Positions 1 through 11,091 of a DNA stretch of 64,000 nt are shown here, piece by piece. Origin of the DNA: Hyperoodon ampullatus (taxonomy: Eukaryota; Chordata; Mammalia; Artiodactyla; Ziphiidae); assembly GCA_949752795.1 (NCBI GenBank), contig OX457060.1, positions 106,838,949 to 106,902,948 of the forward strand. The letters are read 5' to 3'. The notes below the pieces were generated by a model, which was given only the letters and a program-made list of their open reading frames with translations, was not told the origin of the DNA and made no database searches. Positions within the stretch are counted from its first letter, which is position 1, and each line of letters begins with the position of its first letter. Both the position numbers and the translations under genes were made by a program.

Positions 1-61
1 GAGACCACAACAGTGAGAGGCCCGCGTACCGCAAAAAAAAAAAAAAAAAAAAAAAAAAAAG
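1..61 (+). mobile_element. CHR-type SINE, 3' tail only (cut by window start)
   Basis: The first 32 bases are the sense-strand end of the short CHR SINE (gaggccacaacagtgagagg-type end, then cccgcgtaccgc), followed by an A run to about position 60. The tRNA-derived head lies outside the window. The same end is seen in full at 38231-38444. Confidence 0.85.
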
Positions 62-1372
62 ATTGAATGAACCCCTCTAGTACAAAACAACATTCAATGG
101 AAAAAAAAACACCACAACTAGATATATCACAAAATTTAGAACAAGAGAAGATCTTAAAAATTGTTGGCAGGAGGACTTAAAACAAAAGTTAACGCAATAC
201 TAAACTAAACAGCCACAAAAAAAGGATCGGTTTTAAGATAGGCATCATAAATATTTTTCACAAGAATCATTGGATAGAAGATGATGGAACATTCCTTCAA
301 ATAGATGTCTAGGATAAATGGTTTTAAAAATTGATATCTATCCACAAGAAGACTATTAATCAAGGTGAGAAACAAAGGCATTTTGGAAATGTAAAAACTC
401 AGATAGTTTACTATGTGTAAATTCTTCCTTAAAGAAATACATAAAAGTGTACTCTGGCAAAATAAAGCCTGAATCTGGGAAAAAGGAAAGTAAGGAATTT
501 AAGAACCCACATACCAGATTCAGGAAACTAAAGAATAGAAATTTCTGGATAACAGGTAAGTAGCAGTGTTGAAACCGAGCAAATAAAATTAAAATAGGAA
601 GTCAATGAGTTTTGAGAAAAACTTGTGTGAGAAGAAAATGAATATACTGGGGCCAGTGATGTAATTAGGAAACTGGGTGGTCTTGGAGACAAAGTAAATG
701 CAAATTAAAACAAAATCTTGTAAAAAGTACACTATACCCTCACAATTATATCAGTTTTCAGTATTTCTTTGTTACTTGAACTTTTATCCTCCTATATATT
801 TGAAGAATTCATTAAAAAGTTATGGATTTTGTCACATCAGGAAGCATAGATTAGTTGAAAAATCTTCTTCAAGGCAGAGGTAGCTTTGAACCCAGGCTCT
901 GATTTCTAGTGAATATTGAATATGCTACTGTTCTTACTGAGTTTTGTTTTTATCATCTCAAAGCTGGACAATAAATTTCAATTCATACATAGGTTAAATA
1001 ATTACTTTAAGATACCATGTAGAAGCCTCTGTCATAATGTAGGCATTTATCAATATTATATGTTTTTTGTCTTCCTATTCTACCCTTGGAAGTGTAAATT
1101 TGAACTCATTTACTATTTACCAGCCTCCATAAGATCTTGGATTCTCACAATTTATAAGGACGTCCTCACTGTAATTTAGGGTTAAGGTTCTCTTTAGAGT
1201 CTCTTTAGAAGCAGCTCCTTTTCTAGGTGTCTACCTATAGGCAAAGCCTAAATTTCAAAAGCAAGCACTGATGAGATTTTTCACATTTTCAAGTAAGAGT
1301 ATTTCTTTTCCTTATGGTAGTTAAATAAATGCTTGTTTAGGGAACAGGGAGGAAAATCTTAAACTGTTTCAC
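62..1372. other. AT-rich intergenic stretch, nothing recognised
   Basis: No gene, RNA or clearly named repeat was recognised. Two short open frames occur (698-883 and 916-1179), but their composition is that of AT-rich noncoding DNA and neither resembles a known protein. Confidence 0.5.
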
Positions 1373-1384
1373 AAGCTTGTTCTT

Positions 1385-1600
1385 ATTTTATTTTATTTAT
1401 TTTTTTGGTGGTATGCGGGCCTCTCACTGTTGTGGCCTCTCCCATTGCAGAGCACAGGCTCTGGATGTCCAGGCTCAGTAGCCATGGCTCACGGGCCCAG
1501 CTGCTCCCCGGCATGTGGGATCTTCCCGGACCAGGGCATGAACCCGTGTCCCCTGCATCGGCAGGCAGACTCTCAACCACTGTGCCACCAAGGAAGCCCA
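1385..1600 (-). mobile_element. CHR-type SINE (short, cetacean form), complete
   Basis: This reads as the reverse complement of a tRNA-derived SINE: T-rich tail, gcgggcctctcactgttgtg, then gcatgtgggatcttcccgga, ending in the ggaagccc head. The insertion is bounded by an exact 12-base target-site duplication, aagcttgttctt, at 1373-1384 and 1601-1612. That duplication fixes both ends and shows LINE-driven retrotransposition. Open frames overlapping it on both strands are only SINE sequence. Confidence 0.93.
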
Positions 1601-1612
1601 AAGCTTGTTCTT

Positions 1613-2399
1613 TTTTACACCTACTTCCTCTACTTATTGCCCAGGGAGTTTGAAAGAACATCCTGGGATGCCTGACAGTATAGTTGCAAAATCTGTAGCA
1701 TTTGAAATGGTCCAACCATTTTTATAAACATTCGGCTTTCAGTTGAGACTTTTAAAGGTTTCAACATTACTTGCAATTCCTAGAAATATTTTTAAGAACA
1801 CAATGAAGGAAACTGAATTATCACTAACCAATAATTCTTCAGTCTACCCTTGTTTAGCTGTTTGTAGTCCCCCATTATCTGACCCCCTAAGAAATATACA
1901 CATTCTTTTGGCATTTCCTCCATCTTAAAGGCCCAATATAGATTTTTGCAACATACTTCTTCCATAGAAGGTATATTAAAAGTGGTTAGAGTCATAACCA
2001 TATCAGATTTTTTTTATCACATTTCTATCAGCTGTTATTAGTATATGTATTTCAAATAGACATTTCTCTCCAAACAAATCCTGAGATCCCTTATTCTCTA
2101 CCCTCAGCACTTCAGTTTGGTGCTGAGTCTGTGAAAGCTTATGAATGGCCAAGGAGGACAGCACTGACTCTACTGCAAGTCTCTGGGGCTACTGCCCCAG
2201 GGTTTCTTTCTCTTTATGCTCATGGATGGCCAGAGATCTCTTGCAGCAAGGGGAGGTGTTCCAATTCCCAGCAAGAAGGCTCTCTTGCTATAATACATTC
2301 AAATTACCTTCTCATTTTGGAGAGCCTGAAGAATGTTTTGCTGTTCTGATGTTCTTTGTTCTCTCATCCACAAGCATGCATGCACAAATACAGTGATGT
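1613..2399. other. Unclassified stretch, nothing recognised
   Basis: Overlapping short open frames between 2131 and 2629 lie in different phases and have no recognisable protein family. No repeat was identified with confidence in this part. Confidence 0.4.
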
Positions 2400-2935
2400 C
2401 TCTTTCTCTGAGGCCTGCTAGCACACTGCAAAAGAGCATGGGTGGACTTCTGGTTTCCAGTTCTCTGTGGAAGAAGATTGGAAGTCACCATTCAGTTCTA
2501 ACAACAAGTAAAAAGCTGGGCAGTATGAAATACTCAACAACTCATCCTGAGAGAGGAATGCTCCCAGGGCAAACTGCTGCCCCCAAGACTGGAGAGACAG
2601 TCAGGCAAATACAGGGAGTCTTGGCTTAGGGGAGCAGAGACTCGCCAGCAAAAACTGCTGCAGGAACCAGTGCTGGGGTAGAGAAACCTAAACTGTACTT
2701 GATACATTTCTGGAGGCTTTGCGTGGACAAATCTGAGAGTTAAAAATTCTAGAGGGCCTCAGTCATAGGGGTCCCCCCACATTATTGTGAGATTTACTTC
2801 CGGGAGCTTGACCAGATTCTCACAGTAAATGTGTGAGAAAAATCCCCTCAGGCTTCCCACAGGGGGAGGTGGAAAAGGAACTATTATGAAATACCCAAGA
2901 GTACCCAAGATTTCCCTCACTTTTTCAAAGTAGGG
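2400..2935 (+). repeat. Probable old interspersed repeat, LINE-1 5'-UTR-like
   Basis: GC content is higher than in the neighbours. The phrases acaacaagtaaaaagctg (about 2501), gggcaaactgctgccccc and gtcataggggtcccccca (about 2764) resemble the 5' untranslated region of old mammalian L1 subfamilies as I remember them. No coding frame spans it. The family assignment is from memory and uncertain; a repeat-library search would settle it. Confidence 0.45.
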
Positions 2936-2939
2936 AGTT

Positions 2940-3315
2940 CATGAAATCTTTCATAAACTGAAATGGTGTAAAGCGAAGAAGCAATTACCTTAGGATACAT
3001 TTTGCCAGTGGCTGCATAAAATAAATCGAGCTAAAGCACAGATGCTCACAGACACTGTTCAAAGCCTTGGTGGCTTGATGCTGAGTGTAGTTCCCGGAGA
3101 AGGAGCTTGGTGGGGCCACCCTTACTGCTCTGGGTGCACGCTGCCTCTATAATGGCTCGCTGCAGAACAAACACGCAATGCTAATTTTGTTTTTTGCCTT
3201 TTTTCATAAATGCCACGATACTCTTCAGATTTCTTTTGGTTAGTGAAAGCAGGTACTAAGGTAGGTCTTTCATAAAAGTGAAGTGGTGTAAAGCAGACTT
3301 TCAAAAAACAGGGGA
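2940..3315. repeat. Unclassified repeat-like unit with near-terminal direct repeats
   Basis: A 28-29 base sequence (tctttcataaa, then tggtgtaaagc) occurs at 2947-2974 and again in the same orientation at 3266-3294, 319 bases apart. The sequence between is less AT-rich than its surroundings. The copies are direct, not inverted, so they are not simple transposon terminal inverted repeats. I could not assign a family. A short minus-strand open frame inside (3122-3304) has no recognised homology. Confidence 0.45.
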
Positions 3316-3334
3316 TACCTATATTCTGTTCTTT

Positions 3335-3556
3335 TTTTTTTTTTTTTTGTATTGGAACATAGTGGATTAATAATGTGTTAGTTTCAGGTGTACAGCAAAG
3401 TGATTCGATTGTATATATACATGTATCTATTCTTTTTCAAATTCTTTCTCTATTTAGTTATTACAGAATATTGAACAGCGTTCCCTGTGCTATACAGTAG
3501 GTCCCTGTTTGTTGTCTATTTTAAATATATCAGTGTGTACATGTCAATCCCAAACT
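3335..3556 (-). mobile_element. LINE-1 3' end, 5'-truncated
   Basis: A T run is followed by the antisense cetartiodactyl L1 3' UTR: gtgttagtttcaggtgtaca, then gttccctgtgctatacagta. It ends abruptly at cccaaact. Imperfect flanking copies (tattctgttcttt at about 3322 and tactctgttacttt at about 3557) may be the target-site duplication. Confidence 0.85.
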
Positions 3557-3710
3557 TACTCTGTTACTTTTAACAAGGCTTGTCATCAGGAGAAACTAGT
3601 TAACCAGACCCTAAGCTTCTGGGGTTTTATCAGAGGCTAAATGACATGAGGAAAGGAAATACCCAACTCTAGCCTACTCTAGCCTTCCATGTGGCAGAAG
3701 GGAAATACAA

Positions 3711-3922
3711 TTGACCCTTGAACAACATGGGTTTGAACTGCCTGGGTTCACTTATAGATGAAGATTTTTTGAATAAATACTACATGATCCCTGGCTGGTT
3801 GAATCTGCAGATTAAGAGCCATGGATACTAAGGGCCGACTATGGGACTTGAGCATCCTGGAATTTTGGTATCTGCGGTGGGTCCTGGAATGATCCCCACA
3901 GATACCAAGGTATGACTGTAGT
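3711..3922 (+). mobile_element. Tigger/pogo-type DNA transposon remnant (MER2-like)
   Basis: It begins with ttgacccttgaacaacatgg and contains gttgaatctgcagat, gggccgactatgggacttga and gatccccacagatacc. These are mutated CpG-poor versions of phrases found in MER2-type non-autonomous Tigger elements (family knowledge from memory). No transposase frame remains, so it is a fossil. Confidence 0.65.
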
Positions 3923-4269
3923 TAAATCAAGCCCACTTTAGCATCTTTTCTCAGCTAAGTGCAGAGAAAAATACTGTGAAGTGTTTCACAGTCCAGAGGC
4001 ATAGGGTCACTGAAAGACTGAGATCTAATCATAGGACTATAAAAAGTTTCCCTCCTCCTTTACTTCACCACCACATCAACAAAGGCTTATTTACAACAGC
4101 TCCTTTTGCTCAGTATTGCCATTGTTCAGCTCTCAAGAAAATTTCTAGGCACACTAAAGGAAAAGACACAATTTGAAGTGACAGAACAAGTATCAGAACC
4201 AGGCATGGCAGGGATGTTGGAATTATCAGACTAGGAATTAAAAAATCTGTGTTGATATGCCAAGGGCTC

Positions 4270-4469
4270 NNNNNNNNNNNNNNNNNNNNNNNNNNNNNNN
4301 NNNNNNNNNNNNNNNNNNNNNNNNNNNNNNNNNNNNNNNNNNNNNNNNNNNNNNNNNNNNNNNNNNNNNNNNNNNNNNNNNNNNNNNNNNNNNNNNNNNN
4401 NNNNNNNNNNNNNNNNNNNNNNNNNNNNNNNNNNNNNNNNNNNNNNNNNNNNNNNNNNNNNNNNNNNNN
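4270..4469. other. Assembly gap (200 N)
   Basis: This is an unbroken run of N whose length, exactly 200, looks like a placeholder. Both flanks belong to the same L1 ORF1, so repeat sequence probably caused the gap. Open frames drawn through it are meaningless. Confidence 0.98.
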
Positions 4470-5052
4470 GAAGAAGCCAGAGGGGGAAAAACACCATATC
4501 TATAGAGGAATAAAGATAAAAATTACATTCACCTTCTCCTTAGAAAGCATTCAAGTAAGAAGAGAGTGGAACAATGTATTTCAAGTATTGAGAGGAAAAA
4601 AAAAAAAAAAACATGAGAATTCTGGATGCTGTAAAATTATCCTTCAAAAGTGAAAGATAAATAGAAACTTTCTTAGACAAGCAATAATTGAGGAAATTTC
4701 TTGCCACTTAGACCTGCTTCACAAGACATATTAAAAAAAAAAAAAACCTCTTTTGAGAAAAAGAAAATAATGTAGATACTCATTTATATAAAGAAAGGGA
4801 ATAAGTGAAAGTAAAATAAATTTTTTTTCTTAGTTTTCATTGTTCTAACAATTTTTTTCAAATTAATAATAGAAAATGTTTTAATTATGCTTATGTGTAT
4901 ATCTTATGTATATTTGTTATGTATGCTTATATATAAGTGAAATGAATGATGATAGTAATACAAGGGATAAGGGGAAGGAATTAGGATTATTTTGTTATTT
5001 TAAAGTACTCACACTACCCATGAAGTATTAATTGAAAGTGGACTTGGATGTA

Positions 5053-5205
5053 GTGTACAACACAGGAAATATACCCACCATTTTATTATAACTTTAAATG
5101 GAGTATAATCTATTAAAATATGAGATCATGATGCTGTACAGCAGAAACTCATATTGTAAATCAGCTATATTTCAATTTAAAAATGCAAAATTGAAAACAA
5201 AGTAA
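5053..5205 (+). mobile_element. LINE-1 3' tail nested in an older LINE-1
   Basis: This holds a sense-strand L1 3' end (ctttaaatggagtataatct, then tattgtaaatcagctatat) and an A-rich tail. It is flanked by 19-base copies, gaaagtggacttggatgta at 5034-5052 and gaaagtggtcttggaagta at 5206-5224, which differ at two positions. That is a convincing target-site duplication. Confidence 0.8.
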
Positions 5206-5350
5206 GAAAGTGGTCTTGGAAGTATCACTGATATGCAAAGAAAGGAGAAAATGGAGTCATATAAAATGCTCAATTAAAACCACAAAAGGTACACAAAAAA
5301 ACATAGATGATAAAAATAGGCACAAAGACAAAGACAGCAAATAGAAACTG

Positions 5351-5825
5351 GGTTCAGCTATTTTTCGCCTTCTCTTACTTCACTTGCTAAGAAGGTGAAT
5401 TTTCAGGATAGAGGAAGAGGCATGTCATTCATATATCTTCATGGTGGCTCTTAGTTTTGTCTTCTTTTCGTTCAGCCTCCCTCTGTTTACTGCACATGCA
5501 CTAACTGATATCTTTACCATCAGTCTTGTCTACTTTGTAGTTAGGCCTCCTACATGCCTCTGAAACTAAAGTTTGAGATTTTGAACTTAGGGTTGTGACT
5601 GTCCTTCCAGGAGCATAGACATCTCCCACCTGGTTAATTCAGCTGACCTGTGGTTTCATTTGGCAGAGACATGCAATTCTCCTCCATGCATCTGTCTGGT
5701 CTTGACCCAAGTTAACTCATCCCACTACAGTAGCCCTACTCACAGACCTGGTGACTTCCAACGTGGTCCCTCTTCTATAGAACTATGGCAGGACCAAGAG
5801 AGTGTCAACCATGTCTCTTACCATG
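5351..5825. other. Unique stretch, nothing recognised
   Basis: No gene or repeat identified. A 62-codon open frame at 5660-5848 runs into the T-rich end of the neighbouring SINE and has no known relative. Confidence 0.4.
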
Positions 5826-5838
5826 CTGCTCCACCTTC

Positions 5839-6173
5839 CTTTTTTTAAATTAATTTATTTCATTTCTTTATTTTTGGCTGTGCTGGGTCTTTGTTGATGC
5901 GTGCTGGCTTTCTCTAGTTGCAGCGAGTGGGGGTTACTCTCCATTGCAGTGCAAGGGCTTCTCATTGCAGTGGCTTCTCTTGTTGTGGAGCATGGGCTCT
6001 AGATGTGTGGGCTCAGTAGTTGTGGTTTGTGGGCTCTAGAGCACAGGCTCAGTAGTTGTGGTGCACGGGCTTAGCTGCTCCGCGGCATGTGGGATCTTCA
6101 CAGACCAGGGATTAAACCTGTGTCCCCTGCATTGGCAGGCGGATTCTTAACCACTGCACCATCAGGGAAGTCC
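5839..6173 (-). mobile_element. CHR-1-type SINE (long form), near full length
   Basis: The antisense copy starts with a degenerate T-rich tail and ttatttttggctgtgctggg. It contains two repeats of the module ggctcagtagttgtggt and ends at the atcagggaagtccc head. The 13-base target-site duplication ctgctccaccttc is exact at 5826-5838 and 6174-6186. The long internal region distinguishes it from the short cetacean copies. Confidence 0.92.
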
Positions 6174-6186
6174 CTGCTCCACCTTC

Positions 6187-7480
6187 TTGATCAGACTGGG
6201 GTACCTCACATTAACACAGTTTGCAGAGTGTCCTGGGTCCACCCAAATGATCTCAATGGAAGGTGTGAGTCACAAGTCCCTGAATTTGCTACTCTCCTCA
6301 AATTGTCTAATAGACTTTCCTCACCTCCAGATCAACTGCAGAGCGGGAATATTGAGTCACAAGGCAATCTCCTTCTCTCCCCCACCTCCATTTTCTGACC
6401 AACCTCCAAGGTCAGGGTAAAGTGTTATTTCACTTATCCCATTGTCACCTTTCTTTCCATATTGACCTCAGGGGAATGTGGCTGCTCTCTCTACTGGAAA
6501 ACACCTAGTTTAGCCCTTCATATATGAATAGAAACTAAAGAAATCAAACTAATCTTTATTTTTCTCTACAGTGTTGGGATTTAAAATCACTGTCTTACTG
6601 TAAAATATTATTGGTACTCCATCATCATCTCTTTTTCTCTTTACATTGCTTCTGAAACAGACTTTAATTTTCTCATTCCCCAGTGACTGATGCCTATAGC
6701 CCTGGATCTCAGGTCAATAGGTATGATGGTTATATATGCAGAAAAGTAAAAGCATAAAGTTCATTAATACATTTCAAATAATTACCTTTTTTGTCATTTT
6801 AATCTATCGTCTCTTTAGAACTTAGATGTATATTTCAACGGCTCATCTAAAAGCTTCTGTTACCAGGAAGTCTGATAATCGGTACGAAGTCTTTATGCAA
6901 AACCTGAATTCCTTATGTCCTCCTGTGACCCTCACACTCTGTTGTAAATCTCATTTAATGGTGTCATTTCTAACTCAGTGCCCTACTCCAGAAACCACAG
7001 TCACATTTGACTTTACCATATCCTCCCTCTAACCCTTCCCTCCAATTATGATGTGACTCAAGTATACCGCCTCCAGAGTTGTCATCCCTAAATCCTTAGG
7101 AAAATAACTGAGCTCTCTAAATGTATGCTTCCTTTTTTTTTCTTTTTTCAAACAAGAATACTGTTACATTGATCACAGGTTGTTGAAAGAATTAAGTGAG
7201 ATGATGTATGATGGATGTCGATTTCTTTGTAAAAGGTAGCATTACTCTTGTTTTTCTCCTCATATACTTCCACAAGCTTCTCCTTTCCTACTGGGTCCTT
7301 CTGTGTTACGCTGAAGCTTTTAGCAAAATATTCAGGATTCTTAACCATTTTCCACCATCTTTAACACCTTGAACACTGAGTACTCAAGCCACTCTGAATT
7401 TTTTCTCCTTCAGCATCAAGCCTTGCTTTTTCATAATTAAGCATGCTCTCCACTGTTTATCTCACTGCTTAAAATGCCTT
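6187..7480. other. Mostly unique sequence
   Basis: No gene was recognised. A short segment near 7165-7260 (gaattaagtgagatgatgta) looks like the end of a MIR, too weak to define. The rest shows only short open frames without family resemblance. Confidence 0.4.
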
Positions 7481-7489
7481 TCTGCTCCA

Positions 7490-7597
7490 GCTCGCTCTGC
7501 AGCTCTGCCATTAACTCTCCCAGTGACCTTGGGAAAATGTCAGAATCTCTCTCTGCCTCAGATTCCTAAATTCAAGGCTAAAGATAAAAATGAAGCT
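7490..7597 (+). repeat. MIR SINE fragment
   Basis: The core phrase gtgaccttgggaaaatgtca and the following tctgcctcagattcct match the sense strand of MIR. It is broken on its right by the L1 insertion at 7598. Confidence 0.55.
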
Positions 7598-7907
7598 GTT
7601 TCTGTTTTGTATATAATTTCATTTGTTTCATTTTTTTAGATTCTGCATATAAGTGATCATGTGATATCATGTGATATTTGTCTTTCTCTATCTGACTTAC
7701 TACACTTAGTATGATAATCTCTAGGTCCATCATAGAAAACAAATTTATGGTTACCAAAGGGGAAGCAGGAGGGTAAATGAAGAGCTTCAGACTAACAGAT
7801 ACACACTACAGCATAAAAAATCGATAGACAACAAGGTCTTACTCTATAGTACAGGGAACTGTATTCAATACCTTGTAATAATGTATAGTGGAAAAGGATC
7901 TGAAAAA

Positions 7908-7972
<65 letters not shown>

Positions 7973-8042
7973 ATCACTTTGCTGTATACCTGAAAATAAC
8001 ACAACATTGTAAATCAACTATACCTCAATAAAGAAACAAACA
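7598..8042 (+). mobile_element. LINE-1 3' end with 5' inversion (twin-primed)
   Basis: Bases 7598-7731 are antisense L1 (gtttctgttttgtatataat, then ctaggtccatc). From about 7732 to 8042 the sequence is sense L1 3' UTR (gaaaacaaatttatggttac, then gtaaatcaactatacctcaa) and an A-rich tail after taaagaaac. In intact L1 the two segments are nearly adjacent, so this is one insertion whose 5' part is inverted. A short duplication, aaaaatgaa, at 7586-7594 and 8043-8051 may be the target site. Confidence 0.85.
7911..7972. repeat. Compound microsatellite (TA)n (GATA)n (GA)n
   Basis: A TA run is followed by about six GATA units and then GA units, lying inside the L1 3' UTR. Expansion of the short TA tract of the L1 is the likely source. 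Confidence 0.95.
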
Positions 8043-8194
8043 AAAAATGAAACCAAACTCATGAAGATTAAGCAAAATAATACATATTGATATTACAAAT
8101 TGGCCTATAGTGAGGAGCAAGTAAATGTTATCCACTAACTAAAGATTGTATTATTAATTACTATTTATTATCATCATTATCGTCAGCAGCAGCA

Positions 8195-8442
8195 GCAACA
8201 ACTTCCCAGAATGCTCTTACTTAACTTTCAAGAGCTAGTTAAAATATCATCTCATCTGAAAAGACTGCTCCAGTGAAATATATTCATTTATCCTGTTGCA
8301 CTGTCCTTTCCATCTTGTATTCATTTCTTCCCAGTTTCTCAGCATCTGGAAGGCAGAGACCATGACAGTCATCTTTATAGTTCTAACGCCTGGTCAGTGA
8401 CTGCATATAGCAGGTGCTCAGTAAACAGTTGCTGAATGAAGG
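8195..8442 (+). repeat. L2 LINE 3' end
   Basis: The segment ends with gcaggtgctcagtaaacagt and tgctgaatgaagg, the classic L2 3' end. Upstream, ggaaggcagagaccatgaca fits the same consensus. It is an old and inactive fragment. Confidence 0.75.
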
Positions 8443-8489
8443 AAAACAAACAAACAAAAAATAATAAAACTTATTGTGTTGTTAACATG

Positions 8490-8695
8490 TAACAAATTGT
8501 TTTAAGATCTCCTATGTATTAAGTCACTCAGTTCTCCAATAACCCTGTCATTAGCTACTCCTATTATCATCTCCATTGCAGGGGTGGGAAACTGAGAGAT
8601 GGAAAAATGCATTAATTTGGTTACAGTCAGGACCGGAACCAAGCTTATCTGGCTCCAGATTCTGTGTTTAACCTTAACGCTGCATTGATTTTCCT
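8490..8695 (-). repeat. MIR SINE
   Basis: An antisense MIR core is visible: ctcctattatcatctccatt, then gggaaactgagag, then the tRNA-side phrase aggaccggaaccaagc. It is strongly diverged, as expected for this old family. Confidence 0.7.
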
Positions 8696-8699
8696 GGGC

Positions 8700-11085
8700 A
8701 AGAAAGACAACAGAAAGACAGAGGACAGAATTGGAAGCTGTTCAAGGTCCTTCCTGTTTAACATTCTATGATCCAAGGATTTCTCTTAAAGTCTTTGAAT
8801 CTAATACATGCAGAAATAATATATAAAGATATTATTTCTTCAGAAGTTTTATAAAAGATTCTAACTATTCATATATATTCACTGGGCATATCTAGTCTGA
8901 AAAAATAACTATGTTTCCTATCAGTTAACCGTAACATGACTACTCATACTCTCACCTACTTATAATTTTATTCAAGTTCATTTTCTTGAGATAAGTGGTT
9001 CTGTTTTAAATGGAATCAATTAGGAGTCACCTTGAATCTGGAATTTTATAATTCTCAAAGTTTAAACTCTCGTCATCTTAAATATTTTACTCCAGGTTTG
9101 ACCATGCTAGATTCTTACAATTAAAAACACATTAGATTGAGGTAAGTGTGTCTGGGAGCATGATGAGATATTGCAAGGGACAGGCATTTCTCATAGGGTT
9201 TTAACCAGCTGTCCTGAGAAGAGGGGACCTAGGGACACTGCATTTGTTCATATAACTATTGTAAAGTAATGACAGTAGGCAGACTGTATGATAGAGTAAG
9301 ATGGATGAGGCATGGAAGGCATGGAAGGACTAGATGTCAATAAAGAGTAAATTACCACTGAGGGCAACTGGGGCTCAGTCCTGCTGGGGACCCTTAGAAT
9401 TGTTTCTCTGAAGGAGAGAAAGCTGGGTCCTTCACCATCACATCTGTCCATCACTGTTGAGGGTTGTGCCCTATGGGCACTAGTTATCTCACACTTCCAA
9501 GCTACCCTGTGTGCAGGGTGAGTGAGCTTCCTGTAACTTCTGCAAAAACTATCAATCAGAATAGCAAAGCAGCCAGCACATGCGGTGAGATGCTGCTTGA
9601 GTGCATGGCAGGGAGCACTCCACAATTGCAGCTGACATTGCAGGTTTGCTCAGGGGACCTTAACACAGAACCCCCAAATGGTATTCTACAGCATCCCTTT
9701 TCACTGCTCAGAAATGTCACTGCCTCACATGAAATTCAGCTTTTTAATAACTTTTCAAAGGTGTGTCTGGTCACCAATTCTTGAGAAAAAGGGTTAAAGA
9801 CAGGTTTCGTATAGCAGGCTCTATTTCCTGCTACAGCTGTGCGTCCCAATTCTATGCCTTATGTTCATCATTTCCCTGCTCTACCACCCATTCTAGAGTC
9901 CTCTCACACTTGGACAGCTCCCCAGTTGACATATAAGCTGCCTACCTAAAAGAGAAACACAGACCTTCATCCCTTAGGCATCTGAGTCTTTGGTTACCTT
10001 GCCCCTTTTCAGGCAGTTATTTCTGAAAATGCCTTTTTCTGTTATCGTTGAATATAGAGATGCCGACAAAAACCACGGTGATCCACCTCAGTGCCCCAAA
10101 TACTCCTCCATGCCTCCATGACGTGACAGCAACTATAGAAATTCACGATAATCACAGTCAACAATGCTCTCAGTTTACTAATTCCTTTATTTACATGCTG
10201 GTCTACAGGTATGAGGTGCCCAGAATGACTAATCATAAGTTGAAGCTTTAGGATTGGAGGACTCCTTAGTACATCCCTTAGAAGAAACATTTCCCTGCTG
10301 GGGTTAAAGATCTTGAATCTTGCAGAATTTAAAGTTGCAGGAATGAGCAGCACAAACTCCCCAATGGGTCATTGAGAAGCATGGTGACAATGGTTAATCC
10401 TTTCAACATTTGATTCCCACACCTGTGTATTCTAGTACTGGGTACAGGCATGATATTTTACCCTTACTATCTTATTACCTCTTATTCTCTAGATCACAAA
10501 TCGAATGTAAGTCTTCCAACAGCTTCTAAATATTTGTTTAAACCCTGATTAAAAACTCAGGGTTTTAGAAAATGACATAGGGTAAGTCCGTGAAATGATT
10601 GGATCCATTGCAAGATAAGTTTAGGCGAGAAATCCATTTACTGCCTTGCAATAATATATTAGGGATTAGGGTCACTTTAATTTCAGTATCAAGTAAGGCT
10701 CAGTTTTCAATGCCTTATGATAGATCTTGGGTATTCTTCCTCCTCAATATGCAGTTACTTTAAGGCCATAGGTTCTTTCAAGGAGAGATTGGTGAAACAT
10801 TTATTATGCATGCCTTTGGTGGCATGACAGAGTCTTTCCTCAGGAGAATTTATCTCCCTTTGGGTCACCAGGCCCTGTGTGTGAGGTTAGCTCAGATCTG
10901 GAAACTGGGCAAGAAATAGTGATTTTTCATTGCAGAAGCTAATAGAAGCCTTGGTTTATTTTCTCTTGAAGTTTTTTATTCATATCCAGCATCACCCTTG
11001 CTGGCTGCTCATTTATTTCACTCTTAGACATATCACAGTGTCTTATAATTGTCAAAGAACCCCATAATTTAAGGACCCCTCGTTT
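8700..11085. other. Long unique stretch, nothing recognised
   Basis: No confident repeat or gene was found. Open frames at 9248-9625 (minus), 9464-9784 (plus) and 10042-10353 (minus) overlap each other, lack any recognised motif, and probably occur by chance. Confidence 0.4.
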
Positions 11086-11091
11086 ATCATA

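Larger units (their letters stand above)
4191..5350 (+). mobile_element. Old LINE-1 fragment: ORF1 end and inter-ORF region, with assembly gap and nested insertion
   Basis: To the left of the gap, ggaattatcagact and atgccaagggctc match the ORF1 region of old mammalian L1s. To the right, translation around 4470-4650 gives the ORF1 C-terminal signature (YRGIKIKIT, then REWN, then CCKIILQK). After about 4700 the sequence matches the spacer leading toward ORF2, resuming at 5225-5350 (aatgctcaattaaaaccaca) after a younger L1 tail inserted at 5053-5205. ORF1 encodes an RNA-binding chaperone in active L1s; here the frame is broken and nothing is made. Confidence 0.7.

Noticed and set aside
2131..2629. 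Three overlapping plus-strand open frames
   Set aside because: They occupy different phases, and the right part overlaps a probable old L1 5'-UTR-like repeat.
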